A DNA stretch of 64,000 nucleotides from Roseiarcus sp963784805 (GCA_963784805.1 CAWASR010000013.1:1-64000), one strand, 5' to 3'. Shown: positions 44,341 through 53,276, counted from the stretch's first letter. The notes: generated by a model not told the origin, from the letters alone. Translations and numbers: made by a program.

Positions 44341-44796
44341 ATGAGCCCGATGTCGTCCCTAAATCATGCGGCCAGTGACGCTTCAACACCGCTGGAAGAG
44401 GAAATCCACGCCGCGCCCGAGCCGGGGCAGGCGGAAATGACGATCAGCCAGATGTCGCGGACTTATGGCGTCAGCCTCCGGACACTCCGATTCTATGAGG
44501 ATCGCGGCCTGATCAAGCCGCGGCGCGAAGGCAACGCGCGTTACTATCGCGGCCCCGATCGAGTTCGGATGGAGATGATTCTGAGGGGCAAGAAGCTCGG
44601 CTTCACGCTGACGGAGATCAATGATCTGATTGGCGGCAAGGGCGCGAATGAGACCCCCGACCTGGAGGAGCAGTTGCAGCCCCAGCAAATCATCAGCCAG
44701 ATCGGCCACCTTGAGCGCCAACGCAGCGAGATCGACACCGCAATCGAGCGGTTGCGGGCGACTCACAGCCGCCTGTCGCAGGGCGCCGCCGCCTGA
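44341..44796 (+). CDS. MerR-family transcriptional regulator
   Basis: A 151-residue regulator. After a 30-residue lead, the winged-helix domain reads MTISQMSRTYGVSLRTLRFY, then EDRGLIKPRREGNARYYRG, and continues into a LGFTLTEINDLI segment. A C-terminal coiled coil (ISQIGHLERQRSEIDTAIER) would form the dimer. No metal-binding cysteines are present, so it is not a classic metal sensor. AAAGGAGAGCTT precedes the ATG. Homologues of this short MerR type sit near cell-envelope genes in Rhizobiales; the target is probably its divergent neighbour or itself. Confidence 0.85.
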   Translation: MSPMSSLNHAASDASTPLEEEIHAAPEPGQAEMTISQMSRTYGVSLRTLRFYEDRGLIKPRREGNARYYRGPDRVRMEMILRGKKLGFTLTEINDLIGGKGANETPDLEEQLQPQQIISQIGHLERQRSEIDTAIERLRATHSRLSQGAAA

Positions 44797-44835
44797 GCGG
44801 CAGTCGGGGCGTAGGGATCGTCGCGAATGGCGACC

Positions 44836-45465
44836 CTACGCCTTGATCCGAGCCGCCTCGACAATGCGCAGCGCCTCGGCGAAGGCGGCGTCAACTCCGA
44901 GACGGGTTGTGTCGAGCTGGATCGCATCGTCAGCGGGACGCAGGGGGGCCGCCGCGCGCCCGGAGTCGCGAGCGTCTCGCCGCAGAATATCGGCCAGAAT
45001 CGAACTGTAGTCAGCTTTTTCGCCGCGTTGCGCAAGTTCGAGAGCGCGCCGCTGGGCGCGAGTCGCCGCGTTTGCGGTGACGAATATTTTCACCTGCGCC
45101 TCGGGACAGACAACGGCGCCGATGTCGCGTCCGTCGAGAACCGCGCCGCCGGGGCGCCGGGCGAACGCTCGCTGGGTCTCGATCAGCGCCGAGCGAACGC
45201 CCGGCATAGCGGCGACCACTGACGCCGCCTCGCCCATCTGGCGCCCACGCAAGGCTGCATCGTCAAAATCCGTGAGGCCCAGTCCGCGCGCCGCGGCGAC
45301 CGCCGCGGCCTCATCGGAGATGTCGCGATCCTCCGCCATGAGGGCGGCGGCGGTCGCGCGATAGAGGAGACCGGTGTCCAGGTGAGGCAGCCCGTAGTGG
45401 GCGGCCAGGCGCCGCGCGATCGTGCCCTTGCCCGACGCCGCGGGACCGTCGATGGCGATAATCAT
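44836..45465 (-). CDS. cmk: Cytidylate kinase
   Basis: A 209-residue nucleoside monophosphate kinase that phosphorylates CMP and dCMP. It begins MIIAIDGPAASGKGTIARRL (Walker A), then LPHLDTGLLYRATAAA, and carries LDGRDIGAVVCPEAQVKIF with a DSGRAAAPLRPADDAIQLDT lid. In most relatives it follows aroA and precedes rpsA; neither is here. The ATG at 45465 is used. It converges on the MerR gene. Confidence 0.94.
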   Translation of the reverse strand: MIIAIDGPAASGKGTIARRLAAHYGLPHLDTGLLYRATAAALMAEDRDISDEAAAVAAARGLGLTDFDDAALRGRQMGEAASVVAAMPGVRSALIETQRAFARRPGGAVLDGRDIGAVVCPEAQVKIFVTANAATRAQRRALELAQRGEKADYSSILADILRRDARDSGRAAAPLRPADDAIQLDTTRLGVDAAFAEALRIVEAARIKA

Positions 45466-45949
45466 CAGGAGCGCCCGGATCCCTTGCGGCTGATTGCCCG
45501 CCCGGGCTCTTAGAACCGCGAGCCGGCGCTGTCGAGAACGACGCGGCAAGGCGCGCCCTGACCATGGCGGCGGGCGAGCGACGGTTCCGCCGCAGGCGCG
45601 CGGGCTGGCGTCCGGAATCCCGCAATGCGGCTATCCGGCCGGCTGCCTGGTCGCGGCCATAGCCTATGGCCGGCTCTTCGGCCATACGTTCGCCGGCTGC
45701 GTCGTCGGCTGGCGGGCGGGGAGGCGCGCCCGCGCCTCGAATCGCCGTTTCCCTCATTCTGACGCGCCGGGACGGTGAGGCGAGTCAGGCGGGTCAAAAT
45801 GGAGCCCGGCCTCGCGGCCACGCCGATTTTAAACATGAAAAGAAGAAATATTCGACCTAAGTCGGCCTTGCCAAAACCTCAATTGGTTTATATCCGAACC
45901 TTGATGAATGGGGACGTCATCGAGCGTAACGAGTAACAGACTGACGGAA
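45466..45949. other. Intergenic, about 480 bp
   Basis: Upstream of cmk. I see no supportable gene: the longer frames are Arg-rich translations of GC-rich DNA. There is no trace of aroA, the usual neighbour. Confidence 0.45.
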
Positions 45950-45984
45950 CGATCCAGGGCCGGGGGAATTGCGGCCCTGGATCG
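45950..45984. terminator. Strong 12-bp hairpin
   Basis: CGATCCAGGGCC (45950-45961) pairs perfectly with GGCCCTGGATCG (45973-45984) around an 11-base loop. The following CTTTACCTT is only weakly T-rich. It may isolate ssrA from upstream transcription or act as a bidirectional end. Confidence 0.55.
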
Positions 45985-46149
45985 CTTTACCTTACTTGCA
46001 TTGTCGGGACCGGGATCGCCCTGACGGCGCGAATTTTCAGCCGCGCCGAACGCATTTTTTGGCGATGTTCGGGAAGCGTCTTCATCCGATGCGGGCCGAT
46101 CGCTGCAAACGTCCTCTTCCCTTGTCGCTTGTCGCGCCCTATATTCGTC

Positions 46150-46480
46150 GTGCCGCTCGCGAGGGCGGCTATGGCGATAAATGGGCATCGTAATAAGTCT
46201 TTCGGACCCGGGGGCGGTACCCGGCGCCTCCACCCAAGCCCGCCTTCTCGATGGCGGGTTTGGGCGGGGGCGAAATAGGTTCGACGGGGGACCCAAAGGG
46301 TGATCTTTTGCCCGGCATGATACCGCCGTTATCGGGTCAAACCTATAGTTGCGAATGACAACTATGCTCCGGTGGCCCTCGCTGCGTAATGCAGCGCGAG
46401 TACTGGGATTCAAGTCCTAGGGGTTTGCACCTCTAGGCGGGGTCCGGAGGCGCCCGGCAACAGAAGCCTCCACTTCTCAC
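46150..46480 (+). ncRNA. ssrA: Circularly permuted two-piece tmRNA
   Basis: The coding part encodes GCG AAT GAC... giving the tag ANDNYAPVALAA (46351-46386), followed by TAA. Its 5' end near 46266 reads GGGGGCG plus AAATAGGTTCGACGG, the tRNA-like 5' half. The matching acceptor 3' strand CGCCTCC (46225-46231), with a T-arm CCGGG/CCCGG before it, lies upstream. The order acceptor piece, excised loop (hairpin AAGCCCGCC/GGCGGGTTT), coding piece is the alphaproteobacterial permuted arrangement. Outer ends are estimates. tmRNA rescues stalled ribosomes and tags the product for proteolysis. Confidence 0.9.
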
Positions 46481-46512
46481 TTTCCTTAAAAGCCATGGAT
46501 CTGTAACGCGGC

Positions 46513-46554
46513 GCCGAGCCGCCCGCCGTCATTGCAATGACCCCGAGGCTCGGC
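46513..46554 (+). terminator. Hairpin between ssrA and sspB
   Basis: GCCGAGCC (46513-46520) pairs with GGCTCGGC (46547-46554), and an inner perfect palindrome GTCATTGCAATGAC lies in the loop. TAATTCTTC follows. It probably ends the ssrA transcript. Confidence 0.5.
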
Positions 46555-46589
46555 TAATTCTTCGCCTTCGCAGCGCGAGCTGATTCCCA

Positions 46590-47153
46590 ATGGCGACAGA
46601 TCTGATCCGCTACGACCTCCTCGTTCAGGACGCCCTGCGTTCGGTCGTGCGCAAGGTCCTGATCGACACCGCGCGCTCGGGGCTGGTCGGCGAGCATCAC
46701 TTCAACATCGCCTTCAAGACCCAGGCGCCGGGAGTCATGGTCCCGCCGGCGTTCAGGCAGCGTTTTCCGGACGAAATGTCGATCATCCTGCAGCATGAAT
46801 TCTGGGACCTTGCCGTCAGCGAGGAGGCGTTCGAGGTCAGCCTCAATTTCTCGCGCAAGCCCGAGCGACTGACGGTGCCGTTCGACGCCATCACCGGCTT
46901 CACCGATCCGTCGGTGCCCTTCGGCTTCAAGCTTGAACCGAAGATGCCCGACGCGGCGCTGGAGGCCGCGCCAAGCACGACGGAGGGTCCGAATCGATCG
47001 CCTGCCGAAGCGAAACAGCCGGAAACGACGCCGGCGGCGCCGTCCCCCGCGCGGTCCGCGTCCGCCGGCAAGGCGCGCGAGCGGCCGGTCGACACGGAGG
47101 AGCCGCCGAGCGAAGCGAAGGTGGTTTCGATCGACGCGTTCCGCAAGAAATAA
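46590..47153 (+). CDS. sspB: SspB-alpha, ClpXP adaptor for ssrA-tagged proteins
   Basis: A 187-residue member of the alpha-type stringent starvation protein B family. The folded domain (about 1-115) begins LIRYDLLVQDALRSVVRKVL and contains HHFNIAFKTQAPGV, LPP-like PPAFRQRFPDEM and LQHEFWDLAVSEEAFEVSLN. A Pro/Ala/Glu-rich linker leads to a C-terminal KVVSIDAFRKK tail, the type of motif that docks on ClpX. SspB tethers ssrA-tagged substrates to ClpXP. Its neighbour is ssrA itself. Confidence 0.9.
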   Translation: MATDLIRYDLLVQDALRSVVRKVLIDTARSGLVGEHHFNIAFKTQAPGVMVPPAFRQRFPDEMSIILQHEFWDLAVSEEAFEVSLNFSRKPERLTVPFDAITGFTDPSVPFGFKLEPKMPDAALEAAPSTTEGPNRSPAEAKQPETTPAAPSPARSASAGKARERPVDTEEPPSEAKVVSIDAFRKK

Positions 47154-47175
47154 CCGCAAGACAGCCGAAAGACCC

Positions 47176-47364
47176 ATGGCCGACATTGTCAATCTGCGGC
47201 AGGCGCGCAAACGAAAAGAACGTCGGCGTGAAGAGGCCTTCGCCGATGAACGTCGCGTCGCTTTTGGCCGCTCGAAGTCGGATCGGCGTCTCGGCGAGGC
47301 CGAACGCGCGAAGGCCGAACGCGACCTTGAGAGCCGCAGGATCGTCCGTCCCGATGGCGAGTGA
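47176..47364 (+). CDS. DUF4169 small basic protein
   Basis: A 62-residue highly charged protein starting MADIVNLRQARKRKERRREE and ending DLESRRIVRPDGE. It matches the DUF4169 family of short Lys/Arg-rich alphaproteobacterial proteins. It lies 22 bases after sspB and its end overlaps the next gene by eleven bases, as in many relatives. Function unknown. Confidence 0.8.
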   Translation: MADIVNLRQARKRKERRREEAFADERRVAFGRSKSDRRLGEAERAKAERDLESRRIVRPDGE

Positions 47365-47620
47365 GTCCGCGAACGCCCGGGTCGTCAAACGCTCACTCGC
47401 GATCGCCGGCCACCGCACCAGCGTTTCGCTCGAGGACGCCTTCTGGCGTCGCCTGCGCCGCATCGCGGCCGAGCGCGGCGTCTCGGTCAACGCCCTGGCG
47501 GCGACAATCGACGCGTCGCGCGGCGAGGCCAATTTCTCCTCGGCTATCCGGGTCTATGTGCTCGAGGCGGCAAGCGACGGGGCGTGCGCCAATCCCGCCG
47601 CCGCTTCGCGTGGTCAGTAG
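47354..47620 (+). CDS. Ribbon-helix-helix domain protein
   Basis: An 88-residue protein with an RHH-type core: VVKRSLAIAGHRTSVSLEDA, FWRRLRRIAAERGVSVNALA and SSAIRVYVLEA. It belongs to the family usually paired with DUF4169. An RHH fold suggests DNA binding, but related proteins in this family are uncharacterised. It overlaps the preceding gene and its last bases meet the AsmA gene coming from the other strand (7-base convergent overlap). Confidence 0.8.
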   Translation: MASESANARVVKRSLAIAGHRTSVSLEDAFWRRLRRIAAERGVSVNALAATIDASRGEANFSSAIRVYVLEAASDGACANPAAASRGQ

Positions 47621-50600
47621 AGCCCGCTTTGGGTCCGATCGACGGACGGCGTCGGCTGCTTCGGCCGGCGCGGGGAATTCGGCGCATCGGCTCCCAATGC
47701 GTCCGCTTCCGACGTCGCGGGGTTTTGGACCGTCGGGCCGGCTGGGAGGGGAAGACCGAGTATCTGCGCCGCCGCTTTCTCCGCCGCCGCCTTTTCGGCC
47801 GCCGCTTTCTCCGCCGCCGCCTTTTCGGCCGCCGCTTCTTTGGCCGCCGCCTTATCCGCCGCAGCCTTTTCCGCCGCCGCCTTCTCCACGGCGGCCTTCT
47901 CAGCCGCGGCTCTTTCGGCGGCTTCGCGTTCGGCTCGCAGACGCTCGGTCAGCCCCTTGAGCCGCGCCTGCTCGACCCGCCAATCCTGGATTTCCGCTGC
48001 GCGCCGATCCATGAATCGTTCGCCGTTGAGGCGCCGGTTGAAAAACGCGCGCTCGCGAATGTCGGCGTCCAACGCGGCGATGCGGTCGCTCTCACGCGCG
48101 ATCGCCTGAGTCGCCAGTCCGGCCGACAGCGAGCTGACGTCGATCCGCCGCTTCCGTCCTTCCGGCGCGTCTTGAACCTCGATCGTCGCGCTGGGCGGCG
48201 GTCCGGACCAGAATTTGAGCCCAGCCGCCGACAATTCCATGGCGAGCCGCGTCGCAAAGGCGAGCTTGCGCAAATCCAGGCTGCCGGTAAGCGCCGCGCC
48301 GCCACCCGGCCGCGCGATCGTCAGCGGGCCGAACTTCAACACGCCCGCGCTCAGCGCGATCGGCGCCGATCCGTCGGGAATTGGCAGCGGCTCCCGGTCG
48401 AGCTCGTTGCCGAGTTCGTAGGCGAGGTCGGTCTCGTCCAGCCGGGCGTCGGGCGCCTGCGCCCTGGCGACGACCCGGTCCAGAGCGACCGGATCGCTTC
48501 GCGCCAGCGCCGCGCCGGCGAAACGTCCCGTTCCGCCGCCCGCAAGGCCTTCAATCAGCGCAGCCCGGCTGCGGCCGGTCGAGGCGAAGTCGAGCGTCCC
48601 ATTCAACCGGCCCGAAAATCCAGCTCGATCGACGGCGATCGAATTTGCGGCCAGCGTTCCGGTCAGCGTCGCATTGTCGCCGTCGCGGCGCAGCGTCGCG
48701 TGGCCGCTGACCGCGCCGCCCGCCACTTTCATCCCGATCTGGTCGAGATCGAGCCGGCCTCCGTCGAGTCGCAGGCTTGTCGCGAAATCTCTGGCCGGGA
48801 GGCCTTCGGCGACCTCGAGCGCTCCGACTTTGAGCCGGACGGAGGTCGGCGGGGGGTTCATCGGCCGGGCGGCGAAGCCGGCTTGCGACCAGCGCGTTCC
48901 CGCCCTGACCGGCCGGGGCGGCCCGAGCACCAGCGCCAGGAGCGCGGCGAGGGGGAGGCGCTCGACATCGAGTTCGCCGGTGATCTCAGCGGGCGGCGCG
49001 GGCGGCGCCGCATTTGCGGCCGGCCCGTTGACCGCGCTCTCGGCCAGGGCGACGTCCGGATTCAGGATTGTCGCGGCTTCGGGAGGCGGCGTCGGCCGGT
49101 AGGTCAGGGCGCCGCTCGCCGTCACCCCAGCGACCTTCGCCACGAGGCGCGACAGGGTCCATTGATCGCCGCGCAGGGTGGCGTCACAGCCGACATCCGC
49201 CGGTCCGAGCGCGCCGCCCCCGGCCGGCGCGAGGCCGAGCGCGCGGAGCAGGGGGGCGACGTCTTCGCCGTGCAATTTGACCGAGCCGAAGAGCCGCGCC
49301 TCGTCGCCGTGGCCCGTGGGCAGGAAGCGTCCGCGCCATGTCAGATCCGCGCCCGCCAGCGCGCCGGTCGCGTCGACGTCGTAGCCGGAGGCCCACGCGC
49401 CCGAAGCATGGAGCGCGACGTGAGCGGGGCCGCTCGAGACCGTCGTTCCGCGTAGGCCGGCCTGATGCAGGAGCGCCCCGGTATCGGGCGAATCGAGACT
49501 TAGGGTCACGACCCGTTCGCCGTCCTTGGCCCCAGGGTCGAGCGCGAGCGCGACCCGAGTTCGGCCGATGGTCCCGCCCGCTTTCAGCGAATCCACGCCC
49601 CACCCGGCGTCCGAGCCGCCCGGTCCGTTAGCGTGGAAAGCCAGCGAAGTTGGCGAAAGCGCTGCGGCGCGGTCGGCGAGCGTCCGGCTCCATTCGCCCG
49701 GAGCGAGGCGCGAAACCAGCGATGCGAATTCCCGCAGCCGATCGGCGCGCAGGCGCCCCGTCGCCACGATTCCTCCAGGTCCGATCGCGCCCTCAGCGTC
49801 GACGGATGCGCCGCCGAGGCCCGTCACGCTCAACCGTTCGAGCGAGATATTGGACCCGCTCTTCGTCGCCATCAGGACCATTGAGCCGCTGTCGATCGCG
49901 GTCTCGCCGACCCGGGCGATATGCAACGAATTTGCCCGCAGCGAGAGAGACAGATCGAAGTCGCCAATGAGCGCTGCGCTGGCTTTGAGGTTCGGCAGCG
50001 CTTCGACGTCGAGCGAATCGCTCGAAAGATCCATGGAGAGGCGACCCGGATTGGCGCCGGCGGGAGCGGTGATGGCGAGCGAACCCTTGAGGGTCGAACG
50101 ACCGAGCGTCAGCTCGAGATTGCGGCCTGAAAAACCCGCGGCCGACGCCTCGATATCGCCGGACAGCGATCCGCTGCGAAAGGGAAGCGTCCCGCCGAGC
50201 GCTGCGGCTTTGGCGGCCAAGTCTGGCGCGCCGAGGCTCGCCCACGCGCGCAAAAGCGGGATATCGCCGCTGTGGAAACCGATCGCGCCGCGAAACTTCG
50301 CCGCCGCGCCCGTTTCCAGATCGCCTTCGCCCCGCAGCCGGCTGCCGCCCGGAAGGCCGAGATTGAATCGCATTCGCAGAGGCGCGCCGTGACCGGAACG
50401 CAAAATCGCTGTGGCGTCGGGCAGCGTCTGCGCGCCCAGGATGATGCTCTCAGCCGAAAGATCGGCGTCGATCGCAATCGCGTCCCCTGGCCCCGCAAGC
50501 GCCGGCTGGAGCGCGCGGGAAAAAAAAGTCAGGGCGCGCACCGGCGCGACGCCGTCTTCACCCTTGCGGCGCAAAAGCGAGTCGATGTTGGCCTGTTTGG

Positions 50601-51519
50601 CCGCCAGCATTAGGGTGAGCCGGGCTGGCTGGCCGTATGTCAACGCCGCCGATCCGTGCGCGGCGAGCGCCCGTTCGTCCGGCCCCAGCCGAAAGTCGAC
50701 CTTCTCGATCGCGGCCCGATCGAGATCGGCGGTCATGCGCCCGACCGCGCGCCAGGGCATCGACCCGCCGCCGTCCGCGACGGTTCCCGCCAGTGTGGCC
50801 GAACCCGAGAGGCTCGGACCCCTTGCGCCGGGGGACGCGGAGTTCTCAAGCGCGCCGTCGAATTGGAGCGCCGGCCAAAACTTGCCGGCGTCGACCGAGA
50901 CCCGAACCGGCGTTTCCGACCGACCCGCCTTTTCCGAGGCGACGTGGAAGCCGACCGGCGCTCCGTTCGGTCCCGAGAACTGGCCCGAAACCCGATAGGG
51001 TCCGTCCAGGGACGGAGCGGCCGCGTCGAGCTGAACCCCGGCGACCTCCCGGACCGCTCCATTTGCGCGCGAGACGATCCGCGCCTCGCCGTCGCGCACG
51101 AGGAGGCGGTCGAATCCAATCGCTTCCGCCCGTCCGGAGGGCGCGGCTGGCAGGCGCAACGCGCCGTCGGCGCCGCGCACGACGGTCAAAACCGGCCTTT
51201 CGAGCCGAATGTCCGCGAACCGGATCGCCCCGCCCGCGAGCTTGACGAGCGCGAGCTCCAGGCGCGCCGAGGCGAAGGTCAGTCTGGGAGTGTCCGGGCC
51301 TGGCGCGGACACCGAGCCCTCGCCCAGCGCAAGATAGGGGGTCGGCAGCAGCCGGACCGCGATCGGTCCGGTCAAAGCCACCCTGGCGCCGGTCATGGCG
51401 CTGAGCCGCGCCTCGATCTCGGCGCGATGGGCGGTCCAATCGATCATGAAAGGCGCAACGAGCGCGGTCGACAGCGCCACAACAAGCGCGACCGCGATGA
51501 TCGTCAGGACATAGCGCAC
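47614..51519 (-). CDS. AsmA-family envelope protein with an Ala/Lys repeat tail
   Basis: About 1301 residues. The N terminus is a membrane anchor (VLTIIAVALVVALSTALVAP) followed by the AsmA start FMIDWTAHRAEIEARLSAMT and RLLPTPYLALGEGSV. The long middle is repetitive beta structure as in AsmA/TamB-type bridge proteins, which move or organise phospholipids across the periplasm. A conserved C-terminal AsmA_2-type block has the LDGGRLDLDQIGMKVAGG motif. The last 90 residues are a charged coil with repeated AAAEK units. I chose GTG 51519 because it starts at the anchor; TTG 51603 is possible. Confidence 0.82.
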   Translation of the reverse strand: MRYVLTIIAVALVVALSTALVAPFMIDWTAHRAEIEARLSAMTGARVALTGPIAVRLLPTPYLALGEGSVSAPGPDTPRLTFASARLELALVKLAGGAIRFADIRLERPVLTVVRGADGALRLPAAPSGRAEAIGFDRLLVRDGEARIVSRANGAVREVAGVQLDAAAPSLDGPYRVSGQFSGPNGAPVGFHVASEKAGRSETPVRVSVDAGKFWPALQFDGALENSASPGARGPSLSGSATLAGTVADGGGSMPWRAVGRMTADLDRAAIEKVDFRLGPDERALAAHGSAALTYGQPARLTLMLAAKQANIDSLLRRKGEDGVAPVRALTFFSRALQPALAGPGDAIAIDADLSAESIILGAQTLPDATAILRSGHGAPLRMRFNLGLPGGSRLRGEGDLETGAAAKFRGAIGFHSGDIPLLRAWASLGAPDLAAKAAALGGTLPFRSGSLSGDIEASAAGFSGRNLELTLGRSTLKGSLAITAPAGANPGRLSMDLSSDSLDVEALPNLKASAALIGDFDLSLSLRANSLHIARVGETAIDSGSMVLMATKSGSNISLERLSVTGLGGASVDAEGAIGPGGIVATGRLRADRLREFASLVSRLAPGEWSRTLADRAAALSPTSLAFHANGPGGSDAGWGVDSLKAGGTIGRTRVALALDPGAKDGERVVTLSLDSPDTGALLHQAGLRGTTVSSGPAHVALHASGAWASGYDVDATGALAGADLTWRGRFLPTGHGDEARLFGSVKLHGEDVAPLLRALGLAPAGGGALGPADVGCDATLRGDQWTLSRLVAKVAGVTASGALTYRPTPPPEAATILNPDVALAESAVNGPAANAAPPAPPAEITGELDVERLPLAALLALVLGPPRPVRAGTRWSQAGFAARPMNPPPTSVRLKVGALEVAEGLPARDFATSLRLDGGRLDLDQIGMKVAGGAVSGHATLRRDGDNATLTGTLAANSIAVDRAGFSGRLNGTLDFASTGRSRAALIEGLAGGGTGRFAGAALARSDPVALDRVVARAQAPDARLDETDLAYELGNELDREPLPIPDGSAPIALSAGVLKFGPLTIARPGGGAALTGSLDLRKLAFATRLAMELSAAGLKFWSGPPPSATIEVQDAPEGRKRRIDVSSLSAGLATQAIARESDRIAALDADIRERAFFNRRLNGERFMDRRAAEIQDWRVEQARLKGLTERLRAEREAAERAAAEKAAVEKAAAEKAAADKAAAKEAAAEKAAAEKAAAEKAAAEKAAAQILGLPLPAGPTVQNPATSEADALGADAPNSPRRPKQPTPSVDRTQSGLY

Positions 51520-51781
51520 GGAGGAACGACTTCGCCTCGATCGGAACCGCGGGGAACGATTCGACGACCATCGCACAGCAAAATGGCGCGAAAGTGTGGC
51601 CAAAACGCCAACGCCCCGCTGGCGCGAGGCGGCCGGCGCGCGGCGAAGGCGTCAACATCGGCTTTGACGGCCGCGGCGATCGAATTGTTCCGGAGCCCGC
51701 GCGAGGCACAGACTCTTCCAGCCCAGGGAGACCGCGAGACGCCGGCGACCTGGCGGCCGCCGCCCTCGCCGGCGAAACCTG

Positions 51782-52762
51782 TCACTTCTTCGGCGCTTCC
51801 TTCTGAGTCTCGCCCGCGGGCTTCTCGCCTTCGGTCGGCGTCTCGCCCGCAGGCTTTTCCGCTTCGGCCGCCGGAATCGTGGCCGCCGGCGTCGGAGCGG
51901 TCATGATGCGCGCATAGTCGCCTTCGTATTTGCCGGCTGCGAGCGCGGCCGCTAGGGACTGCTGCGAATCTTTCCGCGCGAGTTCGTTCATCAATTCTCG
52001 TTTGGCGAACCCATCGGCTTGATCGCCGGCCAAAGGGTTGTCTTCGACCGAGGTCACCTTGAAGAAACTCGCGCCTTGCCTGAGGCGAAGAAGGAAAATG
52101 TCGTCTGGCTTCCTTGCCTCCAGCGGTTTCAGCAGCTCGGCGGGGAGGGTCGCGCTATCCAGAGTCCCCGGACCGCGGCTGTAATTGACCCCCAGTTCCT
52201 TGAGCTTGGCCTCGACCTGATCGAGCGTCTTGAAGTTCTTTGTGTCTTCGGCAATCGCTTTCATGTCCGTTTGCGGCGGGAAGTTCACCTGCTCGATCTT
52301 GAACAACTGCCGCTTTGCGAACTGAGCTGGATGAGCTTGAATGTAACTACTAATTTCTGCCGTGGAGATGCCGGTCGCCTTGCCCGAGAAATCGCGCCGC
52401 ATGTAGGCGCCGGCGAGAGTCGCCTCGCGCGCGCGCATGAGGTCGAGATGCACCGTCGGTTCCCGATCGAGCTTCGCGGCCATCGCCTGCTGAGCCAAAT
52501 ATTTGCGCTCGATCACGCGGCTTAGCGCCTCCTTCAGGACCGCATCGCTGCGCTTGTCGGCGGGGACGCGTGCGAGGCGAAGCTCGTTATCGACTTCCTG
52601 CTGCGTCACATCCTCCGGTCCGATATGCGCAATGACTTGCCCAACGACAGCCGGCGCGTCTTGTTTCCGGCCACAACCGGCAAGGGCGGCGGCCATCGCC
52701 ACCGCGCATAGGGCCGCGGCCACGCGCCAACGACCGTGCGAAATTCCCAAAACGTGCGGCAA
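51782..52762 (-). CDS. EpsD-type peptidyl-prolyl isomerase lipoprotein
   Basis: A 326-residue lipoprotein. The signal ends at the lipobox LAGC (about residues 27-30, after AALCAVAMAAALAGC). A SurA-N/parvulin-like chaperone body follows (ELRLARVPADKRSDAVLKEA, LAQQAMAAKLDREPTVHLDL). It matches the EpsD family tied to exosortase-associated polysaccharide systems. The C terminus has a repeated EKPAGETPTEGEKPAGETQK segment. Start is TTG 52762 with AGGAG eight bases upstream. Its PEP-CTERM counterpart lies 15 kb away; no EPS genes are adjacent. Confidence 0.8.
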   Translation of the reverse strand: MPHVLGISHGRWRVAAALCAVAMAAALAGCGRKQDAPAVVGQVIAHIGPEDVTQQEVDNELRLARVPADKRSDAVLKEALSRVIERKYLAQQAMAAKLDREPTVHLDLMRAREATLAGAYMRRDFSGKATGISTAEISSYIQAHPAQFAKRQLFKIEQVNFPPQTDMKAIAEDTKNFKTLDQVEAKLKELGVNYSRGPGTLDSATLPAELLKPLEARKPDDIFLLRLRQGASFFKVTSVEDNPLAGDQADGFAKRELMNELARKDSQQSLAAALAAGKYEGDYARIMTAPTPAATIPAAEAEKPAGETPTEGEKPAGETQKEAPKK

Positions 52763-53260
52763 TGCGGTTCTCCTGAGTTAAGCTCGACGCCATCGCCTTA
52801 GATGGCGCTCAGCGCGGGGTCTCAACGAATGTCGACGGCCTCCGGCCCGAAAAACTTCGTCCGGGCCCAGCGGGCCCCCTCGCGAAAGTTGTTTGCATTC
52901 GACCCTGCTATCACATGTTCGCGGGCATAAGCATCACCGAAAGTATCCGCAAACCGAATTCCGGCCCCAAAGAAGCCGATCCGAGCGTTTTGCCGAGCCG
53001 GCAATGGCTAAACAGCAATAGCGCGCGTTTGCAAGACCTCCGCGCGATTGAATTTCCGACGGAAGATGCTCCCGAGGCGCAAGACGGCGGCGGCGGCGCA
53101 GCGTGGAAATTGCGCCCATGGCCGCGCCGCCGGGGCTGGGGGGCTCAGCGCTGCCGAGGCTTAAGGCGCCGGCGGCGCGATTTGCCTGCTTATTGAACAT
53201 TTCTTCACCGCCCGCACCCGCTTCGCAGGCGCCCGAGCACACGAAAGCGATGAAAGCGGG
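52763..53260. other. Divergent intergenic region upstream of urtA
   Basis: About 500 bases between the isomerase gene and the sigma-54 promoter. It is GC-rich, with an inverted CGGCGG/CCGCCG segment near 53105-53180. I could not recognise an NtrC-type enhancer (TGCAC-N-GTGCA) in it. No gene is supported. Confidence 0.4.
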
Positions 53261-53276
53261 TGGCACGCTCGTTGCG
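53261..53276 (+). promoter_or_regulatory. Sigma-54 promoter of urtABCDE
   Basis: TGGCACGCTCGTTGCG matches the -24/-12 consensus TGGCACG-N4-TTGC at all eleven defined positions, with GG and GC correctly spaced. It is 73-88 bases before the urtA start. Sigma-54 with an NtrC-like activator is how nitrogen limitation turns on urea uptake genes. Confidence 0.82.

Noticed and set aside
45494..45778. Plus-strand frame upstream of cmk with a hydrophobic segment
   Set aside because: Mostly Arg-rich translation of GC-rich DNA, no ribosome site and no family resemblance; aroA is not recognisable in any frame.
52763..53260. NtrC enhancer sites upstream of the sigma-54 promoter
   Set aside because: No TGCAC-N-GTGCA palindrome could be found by eye; only the promoter itself is claimed.
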